Position numbers and translations under genes: made by a program. A stretch of 64,000 nt of DNA, from positions 5,010,001 to 5,074,000 of the forward strand of contig NZ_CP034449.1 in assembly GCF_003952425.1 (NCBI RefSeq). Reading direction: 5' to 3'. The first letter of the stretch is position 1. Each line of letters opens with the position of its first letter. The DNA is from Mesorhizobium sp. M2A.F.Ca.ET.046.03.2.1. GTDB taxonomy: Bacteria > Pseudomonadota > Alphaproteobacteria > Rhizobiales > Rhizobiaceae. Shown piece by piece: positions 36,980 to 46,298 of the stretch. The notes under the pieces are model-generated. The model was not told the origin of the DNA, did no database searches, and saw only the letters and a program-made list of their open reading frames with translations.

Positions 36980-37753
36980 TCACGGCATCAACTGTCCGCC
37001 ATTCACCTCGATCACCTGGCCGATGATGTAGCCGCTCAACAGATCGGACGACAGGAACAGGTAGGCGCCGACGCAATCTTCGGCCGTTCCGGCGCGTCCC
37101 TGCGGAATGGTCGCGACCATCGCCTTGATCTGCTCAGCGCTCGAATAGCGTTCGTGGAACGGCGTCAGGATCGTGCCTGGCGCCACGGCGTTGACGCGGA
37201 TGCCGAAGCCGATGAGTTCCTTCGCCATGCCGCGCGTCACGTTGGAAACGAAGGCTTTCGACGAACCATAAAGGCCGGCGCCGCCGCCGGCGCCGTTGCG
37301 CGCGGCGATCGAGGTGGTGTTGATGATGAAGCCGCCCTGGCGCTTCAGCCACGGTATCGCCTTGCGCGAGGCGGTCAGGACAGAACGGGCGTTGAGGTCC
37401 ATCACGGCGTCGTAATGCGCTTCGTCCTGATCGGCATAGGCGATGCGGCCGAGCATGCCGCCGGCATTGTTGACCAGGCCGTCGAGCCGGCCGAAATGCT
37501 GGGCGCTTTCCTCGACCACACGCTCGACGTCGGCGGGTATCGAAAAATCGCCCTGGACCAGAAACACCTCGCCGCCGTCATCGCGGATGGCTTCGGCCAC
37601 GGCTTCGGCGGGTGCGCGGCTCGCATTGTAATGCAGCGCGACGCGGCATTTCTGCGCCGCGTAAGCACGGGCAAGGGCGGCACCGATGCCGGTCGAGGCG
37701 CCGGTGACCAGCACCGCCTTGCCGGCAAGATCGGGGATGGCAAGTGTCGTCAT
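36980..37753 (-). CDS. SDR-family oxidoreductase
   Basis: A 257-residue classical SDR: TGASTGIGAALARAY, NNAGGMLGR, and the catalytic Ser/Tyr region NTTSIAARNGAGGGAGLYGS followed by SKAF (Tyr and Lys in YGSSK). The insertion NGAGGGAG before the catalytic tyrosine is unusually glycine-rich. The ATG at 37753 begins MTTLAIPDLAGKAVLVTG. It is the first gene of the run down to 34644, so its promoter lies in 37754-37834. Confidence 0.85.
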   Translation of the reverse strand: MTTLAIPDLAGKAVLVTGASTGIGAALARAYAAQKCRVALHYNASRAPAEAVAEAIRDDGGEVFLVQGDFSIPADVERVVEESAQHFGRLDGLVNNAGGMLGRIAYADQDEAHYDAVMDLNARSVLTASRKAIPWLKRQGGFIINTTSIAARNGAGGGAGLYGSSKAFVSNVTRGMAKELIGFGIRVNAVAPGTILTPFHERYSSAEQIKAMVATIPQGRAGTAEDCVGAYLFLSSDLLSGYIIGQVIEVNGGQLMP

Positions 37754-37834
37754 GTCGGTCGGCCTCCAGGTTGGCACATTTCGTAGGCTATTACCGGCCT
37801 TCCGTTCAAGCGTTGGCGTTCAAGCGTGGCCGCG

Positions 37835-38269
37835 TCAGGGCCTGAGATAGACATAGCCCTGATGCTGCAGTTCGGCGAGTTTAACAACGCCGCCTTTCTC
37901 CGCGACCTGGAAGCCCGACAGCAGGTCGGCAAGCGTGATGTCCATGCCGCGCAGGGTGTTGCCGCAGGCCTGCGGGACGAGCCGCTGCTGGACGAGGCCG
38001 GCAAAGCGGCTGGAAACAGCGCCGGAAGCGCCCTGGGCTTTGAAGGCCGCCAGTGCCGGACCATGCACCACAAGGACAATATCGACATTGCCGCCGGTGC
38101 CCTCATAGTGGTTCTTGATGTTGCCGAGGACGAAGTTGACCTTGTCGGCGTCGCTGAGGTGATAAGCGACCTTCAGCTTCTCCTCAGCCGTTGCCGCGTT
38201 GGCCCGGCTCAGGCCGAAAAGGCCCGCGGCGCCGGCGAGGCCGGCACGAAAAATGTCACGGCGCAGCAT
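37835..38269 (-). CDS. Exported DsrE/DsrF-like family protein
   Basis: A 144-residue protein with an N-terminal signal of Tat-like look (MLRRDIFRAGLAGAAGLFGL). A DsrE-type fold follows: KLKVAYHLSDADKVNFVLGN, VDIVLVVHGPALAAF and the late cysteine in LVPQACGNTLRGM. Periplasmic members of this group are of unknown role, and some are linked to sulfur transfer. The single Cys is in the position used by DsrE-like sulfur carriers. Confidence 0.75.
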   Translation of the reverse strand: MLRRDIFRAGLAGAAGLFGLSRANAATAEEKLKVAYHLSDADKVNFVLGNIKNHYEGTGGNVDIVLVVHGPALAAFKAQGASGAVSSRFAGLVQQRLVPQACGNTLRGMDITLADLLSGFQVAEKGGVVKLAELQHQGYVYLRP

Positions 38270-38368
38270 CGTGTCCTCCGTTTGCCGGCCTGCTCGCGCG
38301 ATTTTGCATGGTCCAGGCGGGTCTCCTAGACTACCATAAAGCAGTCCTGTCGGTGGGAGGAGGATCGC

Positions 38369-39469
38369 ATGGCATCGAAGGCCGTTGTGGGGAGGACCAT
38401 GGCGGGCGTTGCGCTTTGCGCCGCCTTTGCCGCTTTTGCCGGCGCGGCGCGCGCCGAACAGCCGCCCAAACTTCCCGAGCTCAGCCCGACCGGTGCCGAT
38501 GTCTGCTTCGGCCGTATCTACGATGCCGCCCATCTCAAGGCGCATCCGCACCAGAAAGTGGCGCGCATCTTCTTTTTCTATGGCGACGATCCGGTCAGCC
38601 GGCCGAACGAAGAACCCCCCGCCAACCAGGATACTTCCTATAACGGCTTCCTCACCACCACCGTGCGCGGCGCCAAGAAGCCCGACTGGGCGGCCGGCTG
38701 GTGCAACAAGGAAGATCCGAGCGACAAGGCGAGTGGCATCCGCTGCGGCATGGATTGCGACCGCACGCTCGCCTCGCTGAAAGTCGACGACAAGGGCCGG
38801 CTGATGCTCTCCAACGTACAGCCTGATGTGTATCTCGACGCTGGCGCGGAGGAGGACCTCGGCAAAGCCGAGTACAACAGGCAGGCGCTGGGCAGCGAGG
38901 ACGACAATTTCAAGCTGGATCCGATGCCGGCCGAGACCTGCAAGGCGGAGTTCACACGCATCGACCCCATCGACCCGGCGCTGGGTGATCCGCTGCGCGT
39001 GCGCCTGAAGCCGGATCAGCCGTTCTGCTTCGGGCGCGACTATGACGATGCGCATCTCAAAACACATCCCAACCAGCTGACGCAATCGATCCGCGTCTTC
39101 CGCGGGCCGGTCGAGCTCGCTTCCTTCGCGGCCGGCGGCGATGCCGCGACCTGGCCCGACGGGGCGGACATTGCCGTTTCAGTGACGACCAGGCAGAAGG
39201 GGAAAAAGGTCACGCAGACCTATTCCTGCCAGGGCGAGGCCGACCAGTGGCGCTGCTCGGCAAGCTCCAAGATGAGCGATTTTTCCTGCGACATCTCGCA
39301 GAAGGAGATCTTCCTCAAGCGCGGGCCCAACGGCACGATGATGGTCGCGAACCCCAACAATGCGGTGGCGGTTGTCGATCTCTGTTCGAAGGCGGCGGAC
39401 GGCAAGACCAAGTCCGACGACAAGGTTTATCGGCTGCAGCCGATGCCGCAGTCGGCGTGTGCTCCGTAA
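38369..39469 (+). CDS. Secreted protein with two related domains, unknown function
   Basis: A 366-residue protein with a signal peptide (MAGVALCAAFAAFAGAARAE). It is internally duplicated: VCFGRIYDAAHLKAHPHQKV near residue 50 recurs as FCFGRDYDDAHLKTHPNQLT near residue 223. Each copy opens with PxxxxxFCFGR-YD-AHLK-HP. Each half ends in a similar KLDPMPAETCKA or RLQPMPQSACAP segment. Nine or more cysteines suggest disulfides. I recognise no named family. The pattern looks like two periplasmic beta-rich modules. The gene stands alone. Confidence 0.7.
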   Translation: MASKAVVGRTMAGVALCAAFAAFAGAARAEQPPKLPELSPTGADVCFGRIYDAAHLKAHPHQKVARIFFFYGDDPVSRPNEEPPANQDTSYNGFLTTTVRGAKKPDWAAGWCNKEDPSDKASGIRCGMDCDRTLASLKVDDKGRLMLSNVQPDVYLDAGAEEDLGKAEYNRQALGSEDDNFKLDPMPAETCKAEFTRIDPIDPALGDPLRVRLKPDQPFCFGRDYDDAHLKTHPNQLTQSIRVFRGPVELASFAAGGDAATWPDGADIAVSVTTRQKGKKVTQTYSCQGEADQWRCSASSKMSDFSCDISQKEIFLKRGPNGTMMVANPNNAVAVVDLCSKAADGKTKSDDKVYRLQPMPQSACAP

Positions 39470-39639
39470 GGTCTGCCGATATTCAGGTGAGGCCGGCCTG
39501 CGAACGACGGCTTCCTGCCCTTCCGGTGCTCACGTACTTTCAAGTACGCTCCGCTCCGGCTCTCGGAAGCCATCTTGTCTGGTCGCTTCGCGCCCGTCTT
39601 CGACTCCGACTCGGCCTGACCTGAATCTCGACAGACCTT
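39468..39639. repeat. 172-bp palindromic intergenic element
   Basis: The ends are inverted copies. The left end starts AAGGTCTGCCGATATTCAGG. The right end, read on the other strand, starts AAGGTCTGTCGAGATTCAGG. They differ at few positions over 28 bases. The centre is the palindrome CGTACTTTCAAGTACG (39533-39548), and the halves pair imperfectly between. It begins inside the stop codon of the secreted protein gene and ends 9 bases before the CDF gene stop. It resembles small mobile palindromes of rhizobial intergenic regions and could end transcription in both directions. Confidence 0.75.
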
Positions 39640-39648
39640 CGCGCTCTG

Positions 39649-40596
39649 CTAAGCGAAAGGCACCGCGGTCGTGCCTTTCGGCAGTTTGGCCTCGTCGTCC
39701 GGCTCGACATGGATGGTGACGCGCACCGAGGGGATCTCGGCCTTCAACGCGTCCTCGATGCGATCGCAGATGACATGGCTGGCGCCGACGGTCATGTCGG
39801 CGTCGACGACAAGGTGGAACTCGATGAAGGTGGCGCGTCCGGCAATGCGCGTCTTCAGGTCATGCACCTCGAGCGCGCCTTTCGAATTGGCCGAGATGAT
39901 GTCGCGGATCTGCATGTTCTCATGGCTATCGACGGCGCGGTCCATCAGGCCGTTCATCGACGAGCCGATCACATGCCAGCCCTGCCACAGGATGTTGAGC
40001 GCGACGATCACGGCCAATGCCGGATCGAGGATCTGCCAACCGGTGAGCACCGCGCCGACAAGGCCGCCGAGCACGCCAACGGACGTCACAACGTCGGTCA
40101 TGATGTGCTGGCCGTCGGCGACTAACGCCGGCGATTTCGCGTTGCGGCCGGTCTGGATCAGAGTCCAGGCCCAGATCGCGTTGACGATGGTCGCCAAGCT
40201 GTTGACGGCGAGACCCTTCCAGGGCTGCTCGAGCGGGGCCGGATGCTGCCAGGACTGCCAGACCTCGTTGAGGATCAGCAGCGCCGCGACGACGATCAGC
40301 ACCCCCTCGAGCACGGCCGAGAAATATTCGGCCTTGTGGTGGCCAAAGGGATGGTCCTGGTCGGCGGGCTTGTAGCTGACCTGGATTGCCCAGAAGGCGG
40401 CTGCCGACGCGATGACGTTGACGATCGATTCCGCCGCGTCCGAATAAAGCGCGACGGAGCCCGTGATGTACCAGGCGGCCACCTTGAGGGCGAGCACGGC
40501 GAAGGCGACGACGATCGACCAGAAGGCGAGCCTGGCGACCTTCTGCCTGGTCGCGGCTTTCGCCGCGGCCGTCGTCGTGTCCCGCGCCTGGGTCAT
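39649..40596 (-). CDS. Cation diffusion facilitator (CDF) metal transporter
   Basis: A 315-residue CDF protein with six transmembrane helices. The metal-site helices show SVALYSDAAESIVNVIASAA and ALVADGQHIMTDVVTSVGVL (D..D and H..D pairs), with the HPFGHHKAEYFSA loop between. The C-terminal cytoplasmic domain (about 220-305) contains IEFHLVVDADMTVGASHVIC. It exports Zn, Fe or similar divalent metals. It begins 5 bases after the trpE(G) stop, so it can be expressed from the attenuated trp promoter. Confidence 0.9.
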   Translation of the reverse strand: MTQARDTTTAAAKAATRQKVARLAFWSIVVAFAVLALKVAAWYITGSVALYSDAAESIVNVIASAAAFWAIQVSYKPADQDHPFGHHKAEYFSAVLEGVLIVVAALLILNEVWQSWQHPAPLEQPWKGLAVNSLATIVNAIWAWTLIQTGRNAKSPALVADGQHIMTDVVTSVGVLGGLVGAVLTGWQILDPALAVIVALNILWQGWHVIGSSMNGLMDRAVDSHENMQIRDIISANSKGALEVHDLKTRIAGRATFIEFHLVVDADMTVGASHVICDRIEDALKAEIPSVRVTIHVEPDDEAKLPKGTTAVPFA

Positions 40597-40601
40597 CGTC
40601 C

Positions 40602-42791
40602 CTACGCGGCCTTTTCCTTGGCCTTGCGCGGCAGATGCGCGACGATGTTCTCAATGATGCGCATGCCAGCATTGTGACCGAGCGTCATGATCGATTCCGG
40701 ATGGAACTGCACCGCGGCGATCGGCTCTTTGGGGTGCTCGAAGGCCATGATGATGCCGTCCTCTGTCTCGGCTGTGACCACGAAGCCATCAGGCAGGCGC
40801 ACCGGATCGGCGAAGATCGAGTGGTAGCGGCCGACGGTCACTTCCTTTGGCAGGCCAGAAAAGATGATGCCGGGTTTCGAGACGCGGATGCGCGAGGGCT
40901 TGCCATGCATGGGGATGTGCAACTGCCTCAATTCGCCGCCATAAGCTTCGGCCAGCGCCTGCAAGCCGAGGCAGACGCCGAAGATCGGCAGGTCGCGGGC
41001 GCGCGCTTTCTTAATGGTGGCGGCGCAGTCGAAATCTGTCGGCGTGCCGGGGCCAGGCGACAGCACGACGAGATCGGGCTTCAGCCGCTCGAAGACTTCC
41101 TCCGGCACCGGCGTGCGCACGGTGGAGACATTGGCGCCGGTCTGGCGGAAGTAGTTGGCCAGCGTGTGGACGAAGGAGTCCTCGTGGTCGACGAGCAGGA
41201 TGTTGACGCCGTCGCCGACGCGCGCGGTGGTGCGCTCGGTTCCGGTGGCGTTGCCGGTCTTGGCGTCGCGGATGGCGGAGAGCATGGCGGATGCCTTCAG
41301 TTCGGTTTCGGCTTCTTCTTCCTCGGGCACGCTGTCGAAGAGCAGTGTGGCGCCGGCGCGCACCTCGGCGATGCCGTCCTTGATGCGGATGGTGCGCAGC
41401 GTCAGCCCAGTGTTCATGTCGCCGTTGAAATTGACCATGCCGATGGCGCCACCATACCAGGCGCGCGGGCTCTTCTCGTTCTGCTCGATGAAGCGCATGG
41501 CCCAGAGCTTCGGCGCGCCGGTGACGGTGACCGCCCAGGCGTGCGACAGGAAGGCGTCGAAGGCGTCCATGCCTTCGCGCAGCCGGCCTTCGATGTGGTC
41601 GACGGTGTGGATCAGGCGCGAATACATCTCGATCTGGCGGCGGCCGATGACGCGCACCGAGCCTGGCTCGCAGACGCGCGACTTGTCGTTGCGGTCGACA
41701 TCCGAGCACATGGTGAGCTCGGACTCGTCCTTCTTGGAGTTGAGCAGCTTCAGGATCTGCTCGCTATCGGAAATGGCGTCGTCGCCGCGCTTGATGGTGC
41801 CCGAGATCGGGCAGGTCTCGACGCGGCGGCCGTTGACGCGCACGAACATCTCCGGCGAAGCGCCGATTAGATATTCGTTCTCGCCGAGATTGATGAAGAA
41901 GGAATAGGGCGAGGGGTTGATCGATTTCAGCTTGCGCGAGATGTCGGAGGGCTGGGTCTCGCAGCGCTCGTAGAACATCTGTCCAGGCACAACCTCGAAC
42001 AGGTCGCCGCGCTTGAAGCTTTCCATGGCGCGCCGCACCAGGTTGGCGTATTCGCCCGGTTCGTGGTCGCCGCGCGGCGGGATGCGGTCGGCGGTCTTGA
42101 ACGGCTCGACATGGGCATCGCGCGCCAGGCCTTCGGTCGAAAAGCCCTCGCCGGAATAGTCGTAGCGGTCGGTCCAGGCCTTGGTCGAATAATGGTCGAC
42201 CACGAGAATCTCGTCGGGCAGGAACAGCACCAGGTCGCGCTGGCTTTCCTTGCGCTCGAGCTTGTAGTCCACCGGATCGAACTGGAAGGCGAGGTCGTAG
42301 CCGAAGGCGCCATAAAGGCCGAGATTGGCGTCCTCGGCGGTCTTGAACAAAGCGGTGATGGCGCGCAGCACGGTGAAGACGGACGGAACGCGGCTGCGCT
42401 CCTCCTCGGTGAAGACGCGGCCGGGTTTTGCCACATCGACGCGGATAAGCGTCTTCGAGGTCTCCGCGATCGTCACTTCGCTCGGCGCGCCAAGCGCCTT
42501 TCCGATCACAGGCAGGAGCACTTCGCCGCGCTTGTTCAGCGCTTCGATGCGCATGGCGCGGCCGCGCGCGGAGATCACCAGCGGCGGATCGATAATGGCG
42601 GTGTCCCAGCGCGTGTAGCGGCCCGGATACTCGTAGTTCGAGGAAAACACCGCGCCGCGGCGTGAATTCAGGCCGTCTACATAGGCGTCGATCGCGCCTT
42701 CATAGGGCCTGTCGTGCCGTTCGCGGGTGATGGTCACGCCGCCCGCGGTGACGAAGCGCTCCGCCCCGTTGTCCAGAACTTTAGTCGTCAT
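40602..42791 (-). CDS. trpE(G): Fused anthranilate synthase TrpE(G)
   Basis: A 729-residue fusion of both anthranilate synthase subunits, converting chorismate and glutamine to anthranilate for tryptophan. The TrpE part (1 to about 510) has [20 protein letters not shown] and the [20 protein letters not shown] block. The glutamine amidotransferase part (about 530-725) has the nucleophile Cys in [18 protein letters not shown] and the HPESIM histidine. Fusion is typical for rhizobia. The start at 42791 follows the attenuator of a WWW leader. Confidence 0.96.
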   Translation of the reverse strand: MTTKVLDNGAERFVTAGGVTITRERHDRPYEGAIDAYVDGLNSRRGAVFSSNYEYPGRYTRWDTAIIDPPLVISARGRAMRIEALNKRGEVLLPVIGKALGAPSEVTIAETSKTLIRVDVAKPGRVFTEEERSRVPSVFTVLRAITALFKTAEDANLGLYGAFGYDLAFQFDPVDYKLERKESQRDLVLFLPDEILVVDHYSTKAWTDRYDYSGEGFSTEGLARDAHVEPFKTADRIPPRGDHEPGEYANLVRRAMESFKRGDLFEVVPGQMFYERCETQPSDISRKLKSINPSPYSFFINLGENEYLIGASPEMFVRVNGRRVETCPISGTIKRGDDAISDSEQILKLLNSKKDESELTMCSDVDRNDKSRVCEPGSVRVIGRRQIEMYSRLIHTVDHIEGRLREGMDAFDAFLSHAWAVTVTGAPKLWAMRFIEQNEKSPRAWYGGAIGMVNFNGDMNTGLTLRTIRIKDGIAEVRAGATLLFDSVPEEEEAETELKASAMLSAIRDAKTGNATGTERTTARVGDGVNILLVDHEDSFVHTLANYFRQTGANVSTVRTPVPEEVFERLKPDLVVLSPGPGTPTDFDCAATIKKARARDLPIFGVCLGLQALAEAYGGELRQLHIPMHGKPSRIRVSKPGIIFSGLPKEVTVGRYHSIFADPVRLPDGFVVTAETEDGIIMAFEHPKEPIAAVQFHPESIMTLGHNAGMRIIENIVAHLPRKAKEKAA

Positions 42792-42837
42792 TGCCGTCTC
42801 CATCAGCGTTTTGGGCAACGGACCCGGGAATGGCTCT

Positions 42838-42875
42838 AAAAAACAAATGGCCGCCCGGACATTCCGCTGCGGCCA
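42838..42875 (-). terminator. trp attenuator terminator
   Basis: In the trp mRNA the stem TGGCCGC/GCGGCCA is followed by TTTGTTTTTT, a classic intrinsic terminator between the leader peptide and trpE(G). The upstream CAGCGGCCGG near the leader stop can pair alternatively. Confidence 0.88.
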
Positions 42876-42913
42876 CCCTCATTTTCACGCGCACACGCAC
42901 GAACCGGCCGCTG

Positions 42914-42958
42914 TCAGCGAGCCCACCACCAAACGGTCTTGTTCGAACGCATGTTCAT
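42914..42958 (-). CDS. trpL: trp leader peptide MNMRSNKTVWWWAR
   Basis: A 14-codon ORF (45 bases with stop) with three consecutive tryptophan codons, directly upstream of the trp terminator hairpin. Ribosome stalling at the Trp codons prevents termination when charged tRNA-Trp is scarce. The layout matches Sinorhizobium meliloti trpL, whose peptide also acts in trans there. A shorter start at the second ATG is possible. Confidence 0.93.
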   Translation of the reverse strand: MNMRSNKTVWWWAR

Positions 42959-43047
42959 GCCGACTCCCATAGCGGCGAATGCTTGGATCGGCAAGCGGAA
43001 TCAAGGAAATCGTCGGACGAGGTGAATCGGCTGCCGCGCAGGGAGCT

Positions 43048-44220
43048 TTATTCTGCGGGCTGCGGCTCCAGGATCGCGCGGCGGTCGAGCGATTGCGACA
43101 GCACGGCCACCGCGACGGCCAGAAGCGCGAGTGCGGCGCCCACCAGCGGCAGGTTGGCGTAGGAGACACCCCAGGAGATGGCGAGGCCGCCGATCCAGGC
43201 GCCGCCGGCATTGCCGACATTGAAGGCGCCCTGGTTCAGCGTGGCCGCAAGGTTCGGTCCTTCGGCGGCCGCCTCGACGACACGGATTTGCAGCGGCGGC
43301 ACGACGATGAAGATCAGCATGCCCCACAGGAAGACAATGGCGACGGCGACCCCGGCAATCGCGCCGAGCTTGGCGAAGACGACGAACAGCAGGGCCATGG
43401 CGAGCAGCGTGCCGATCACGGTCGGCATCAGCTTCCAGTCGGCCAGCCTGCCGCCGATGACGTTGCCGATGGTCATGCCGGCGCCGAAGAGCAGCAGCAC
43501 CCAGGTCACGGTCGCCGTCGACAGGCCGGAGACGTCGGTCAGATACGGCTTGATGTAGGTGAAGACGGCGAACAGGCTGGCGGAGGCGAGCGAGGCGATC
43601 AGCATCGCCAGCCAGACCTGCAGCTTTCCGAGCACGCGCAATTCGCCGACCAGCCCGCCGCCGCTGGGTTCGGCGACGTTGGACGGCACCAGCCAGGCGA
43701 TGGCCGCGACCGAGACGAGGCCGATGCCGACAACGGCGAGGAAAGTGGCGCGCCAGCCGAAGGCTTCACCCAGCGCCGTGCCGGCGGGAACGCCCAGGAT
43801 ATTCGACAGCGTCAGGCCGGCAAACATCAGCGCGATGGCGCTCGCCCGCTTGTTGCGCGGCACGAGGCTCGCCGCAACGACGGAGCCGATGCCGAAAAAG
43901 GCGCCGTGGCCGAAGGCGGTGAAGACCCTCGCGGCCATCAACAGCCAGTAGTTCGGGGCGATGGCGCAGAAGAGATTGCCGATGACGAAGAGGGCAGCGA
44001 GGCCGACAAGCACGGGCTTGCGCGGCAGGCGCGCCGTTGCCATGGCCACGATCGGCGCACCGAAGACGACGCCGAGCGCATAGCCGGTGACCAGAAGGCC
44101 AGCCGAAGGGATCGAGACGCCAAGGTCGGCCGCGACCTCCGGCAACAGGCCCATGATGACGAATTCGGTGGTGCCGATGCAGAAGGAGGCAATGGCAAGC
44201 GCCAGGATCGGCAGCGGCAT
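43048..44220 (-). CDS. MFS transporter (AraJ/CmlA-like, DHA1)
   Basis: A 390-residue, 12-helix MFS protein. It shows CIGTTEFVIMGLLPEVAADL at the N-terminus, motif A-like GAPIVAMATARLPRKPVLVG and motif C region SNILGVPAGTALGEAFGWRA. This is the arabinose-efflux/AraJ and chloramphenicol-exporter group. The start at 44220 (MPLPILALAIASFCIG) is the normal beginning, and the frame above it is not conserved. Substrate unknown. Confidence 0.87.
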   Translation of the reverse strand: MPLPILALAIASFCIGTTEFVIMGLLPEVAADLGVSIPSAGLLVTGYALGVVFGAPIVAMATARLPRKPVLVGLAALFVIGNLFCAIAPNYWLLMAARVFTAFGHGAFFGIGSVVAASLVPRNKRASAIALMFAGLTLSNILGVPAGTALGEAFGWRATFLAVVGIGLVSVAAIAWLVPSNVAEPSGGGLVGELRVLGKLQVWLAMLIASLASASLFAVFTYIKPYLTDVSGLSTATVTWVLLLFGAGMTIGNVIGGRLADWKLMPTVIGTLLAMALLFVVFAKLGAIAGVAVAIVFLWGMLIFIVVPPLQIRVVEAAAEGPNLAATLNQGAFNVGNAGGAWIGGLAISWGVSYANLPLVGAALALLAVAVAVLSQSLDRRAILEPQPAE

Positions 44221-44339
44221 GGGGTGTCCGGTCTGAATCGGTTCAAGATCGAGACTGACTTTGAACCTGGCCGGCGCACAAGCGTCATTGTTGCAACGCA
44301 GCAATGCAGAAAGAGGAGAGCGAGGTCGCGACGAACAAC

Positions 44340-45716
44340 CTAGGTGAGCGGTTTAAGCTCCTGGGCGATCGTCGGCAGCAGTTCCGAGACGTTGGGGTGG
44401 ATGTGCATGGCGCGCGCCAGCGTCGAGATCGGGGCCTTGGCGTACATGAGGTCGAGCACGCAATGGATCGCCTCGTCGCCGCCTGGCCCGAGCACGGTGC
44501 AGCCGAGGATCTCGCCGGTGTCGGCATCGGCGAGGATCTTCATGAAGCCTTGCGTCTCGCCCTTCTCGACCGCGCGGCCGACACGCGTCATCGGCCGCTG
44601 GCCGACCAGCGCGCGGCGGCCGGATTTCTTCACCGCGGCTTCCGTCATGCCGCAGCGCCCAAGCGGCGGATCAATGTAAAGCGCATAGGCCTCGATGCGG
44701 TCGGTGACCTTGCGCGGATCGTTGTCGAGCAGGTTGGCCGCGACGATCTCGAAGTCGTTGTAGGAGGTGTGGGTGAAGGCGCCCTTGCCGTTGCAGTCGC
44801 CCATCGCCCAGATGCCGGGCACGCTGGTGCGCAACAGGTCGTCGACGACGATGAAGCCGCGCTGGTCGACCTCGACGCCGGCTTTTTCGAGGCCAAGATC
44901 GTCGGTGTTGGGGACGCGGCCGAGCGCCAGCAGCACATGCGAGCCGACCGCCGGCGGCTGGCCGGCGGAGAAAGTCACGGCGACCTCGTTGCCTTTCCTG
45001 GCGAACGCGATGTCGCCGGCGCCAACATGGACGGTGATGCCTTCATTTTCGAGAATGGCCTGGATGGCGGCGGACGTGTCCTCGTCCTCGCGGCCGGTCA
45101 GCCTCGGCGCCTTCTCGATCACCGTGACCTCGGAGCCGAAGCGGCGGAACATCTGCGCGAATTCGAGCGAGATATAGCTGCCGCCGACGACGATCAGATG
45201 GCTGGGCAGGACATCGAGATCCATCATCGAGGAATTGGTGAGATAGGGGATGTCGTGGACGCCGGGCAGGTCGGGCACGGAGGCGCGGCCGCCGGTGTTG
45301 AGGAAGATCTTTGGCGCGGTCAGCAGCTCGTCGCCGACACGCACGGTGTCGGCGGATTCAAAGCGCGCGTGGCCGCGATAGAGCGTGCACTTCTCCATGC
45401 CCGCGATCCAGGTCTCGAGCCCCGTGCGGGACGCGCCCGAAACCTTGTCCTTGCGCGCCTTGATGGCCTTGTAGTCGACGGCGACGGGACCGGAAACCGT
45501 CACGCCATAATCGGCGGCGCGGCGGGCGAGGTGCGCGGCATAGGCGCTCGCCACCATCGTCTTGGTCGGGATGCAGCCAGTGTTGACGCAGGTGCCGCCG
45601 ATGAGCTTGCGCTCGATCAGCGCCACGCTCATGCCGGCCGCGTTGAGCCGGCCGGCGAGCGGCGTGCCGGCCTGGCCGGCGCCGATGACGATGGCGTCGA
45701 AGGCTTTGGCGCTCAT
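44340..45716 (-). CDS. FAD-dependent pyridine nucleotide-disulfide oxidoreductase (mercuric-reductase-like)
   Basis: A 458-residue flavoprotein. The FAD motif is VIGAGQAGTPLAGRL, the redox-active pair is in GGTCVNTGCIPTKTM, NAD(P) binds at VVGGSYISLEFAQMF and the second FAD motif is VPGIWAMGDCNG. The dimerisation domain with MHIHPNVSELLPTI follows. It has no C-terminal vicinal cysteines or N-terminal metal domain, so it is not MerA. It may be a thiol or soluble reductase. ATGA overlap with the upstream DUF4126 gene shows coupling. Confidence 0.88.
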   Translation of the reverse strand: MSAKAFDAIVIGAGQAGTPLAGRLNAAGMSVALIERKLIGGTCVNTGCIPTKTMVASAYAAHLARRAADYGVTVSGPVAVDYKAIKARKDKVSGASRTGLETWIAGMEKCTLYRGHARFESADTVRVGDELLTAPKIFLNTGGRASVPDLPGVHDIPYLTNSSMMDLDVLPSHLIVVGGSYISLEFAQMFRRFGSEVTVIEKAPRLTGREDEDTSAAIQAILENEGITVHVGAGDIAFARKGNEVAVTFSAGQPPAVGSHVLLALGRVPNTDDLGLEKAGVEVDQRGFIVVDDLLRTSVPGIWAMGDCNGKGAFTHTSYNDFEIVAANLLDNDPRKVTDRIEAYALYIDPPLGRCGMTEAAVKKSGRRALVGQRPMTRVGRAVEKGETQGFMKILADADTGEILGCTVLGPGGDEAIHCVLDLMYAKAPISTLARAMHIHPNVSELLPTIAQELKPLT

Positions 45717-46174
45717 GCGACGGCAGCCACGATCAGCAGCCCGCCGACGATCGCAATGGCGTCCTCGATGAAGGCTGCGGGCGGATCCTTGCCGAAGGCG
45801 GCGGCCAACCGGCCACGCACCTCGGCTCCGCCCAGCGTGCCGATCACCGCGCCGATGGCGCCGGCGATAAGACCGCCGATGGTGGCGCCGCCGGTCGCGC
45901 CGAGCACTGCGCCGGTGAAGGCGCCCAGGACGATACGGGCGCCGAATTGCTGCGGCACCTTCCGGCTCGGCGTCGACGGCAACTGGTCGGTGACCAATTC
46001 GACGATCGCCAGGATGGTGAAGATGCCGACGGCAATCCAGTGGCCCATGAAACTCGCCCAGGTGCCGGCGACCGGCAGCCAGCCGAGATAAGAACCCCAG
46101 GCGACGGCGGCCGGCGCTGTCATGGCGCGCAGGCCGGCAACGACACCTATCAGCAGTGCAAGCAGGTAAAGCAT
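45713..46174 (-). CDS. DUF4126-like membrane protein
   Basis: A 153-residue hydrophobic protein with about four helices, starting MLYLLALLIGVVAGLRAMTA. It has a Gly/Ala-rich middle (GAFTGAVLGATGGATIGGLI). The ELVTDQLPSTPSRKVPQQFG loop is typical of DUF4126 proteins. Function unknown. Its stop overlaps the start of the flavoprotein gene by four bases, so the two proteins are probably made in similar amounts. Confidence 0.78.
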   Translation of the reverse strand: MLYLLALLIGVVAGLRAMTAPAAVAWGSYLGWLPVAGTWASFMGHWIAVGIFTILAIVELVTDQLPSTPSRKVPQQFGARIVLGAFTGAVLGATGGATIGGLIAGAIGAVIGTLGGAEVRGRLAAAFGKDPPAAFIEDAIAIVGGLLIVAAVA

Positions 46175-46298
46175 GATCGACCCCCTCAAAATCGGAACCT
46201 CGCACGGTTCCATGAAGGCAGGCTAGCATAGGCTGGGCGTTTGGCCACGGGCTTTTGTCCGACAATCGGTTGTGCAAACGAAATCGGGAGATGTCGCC

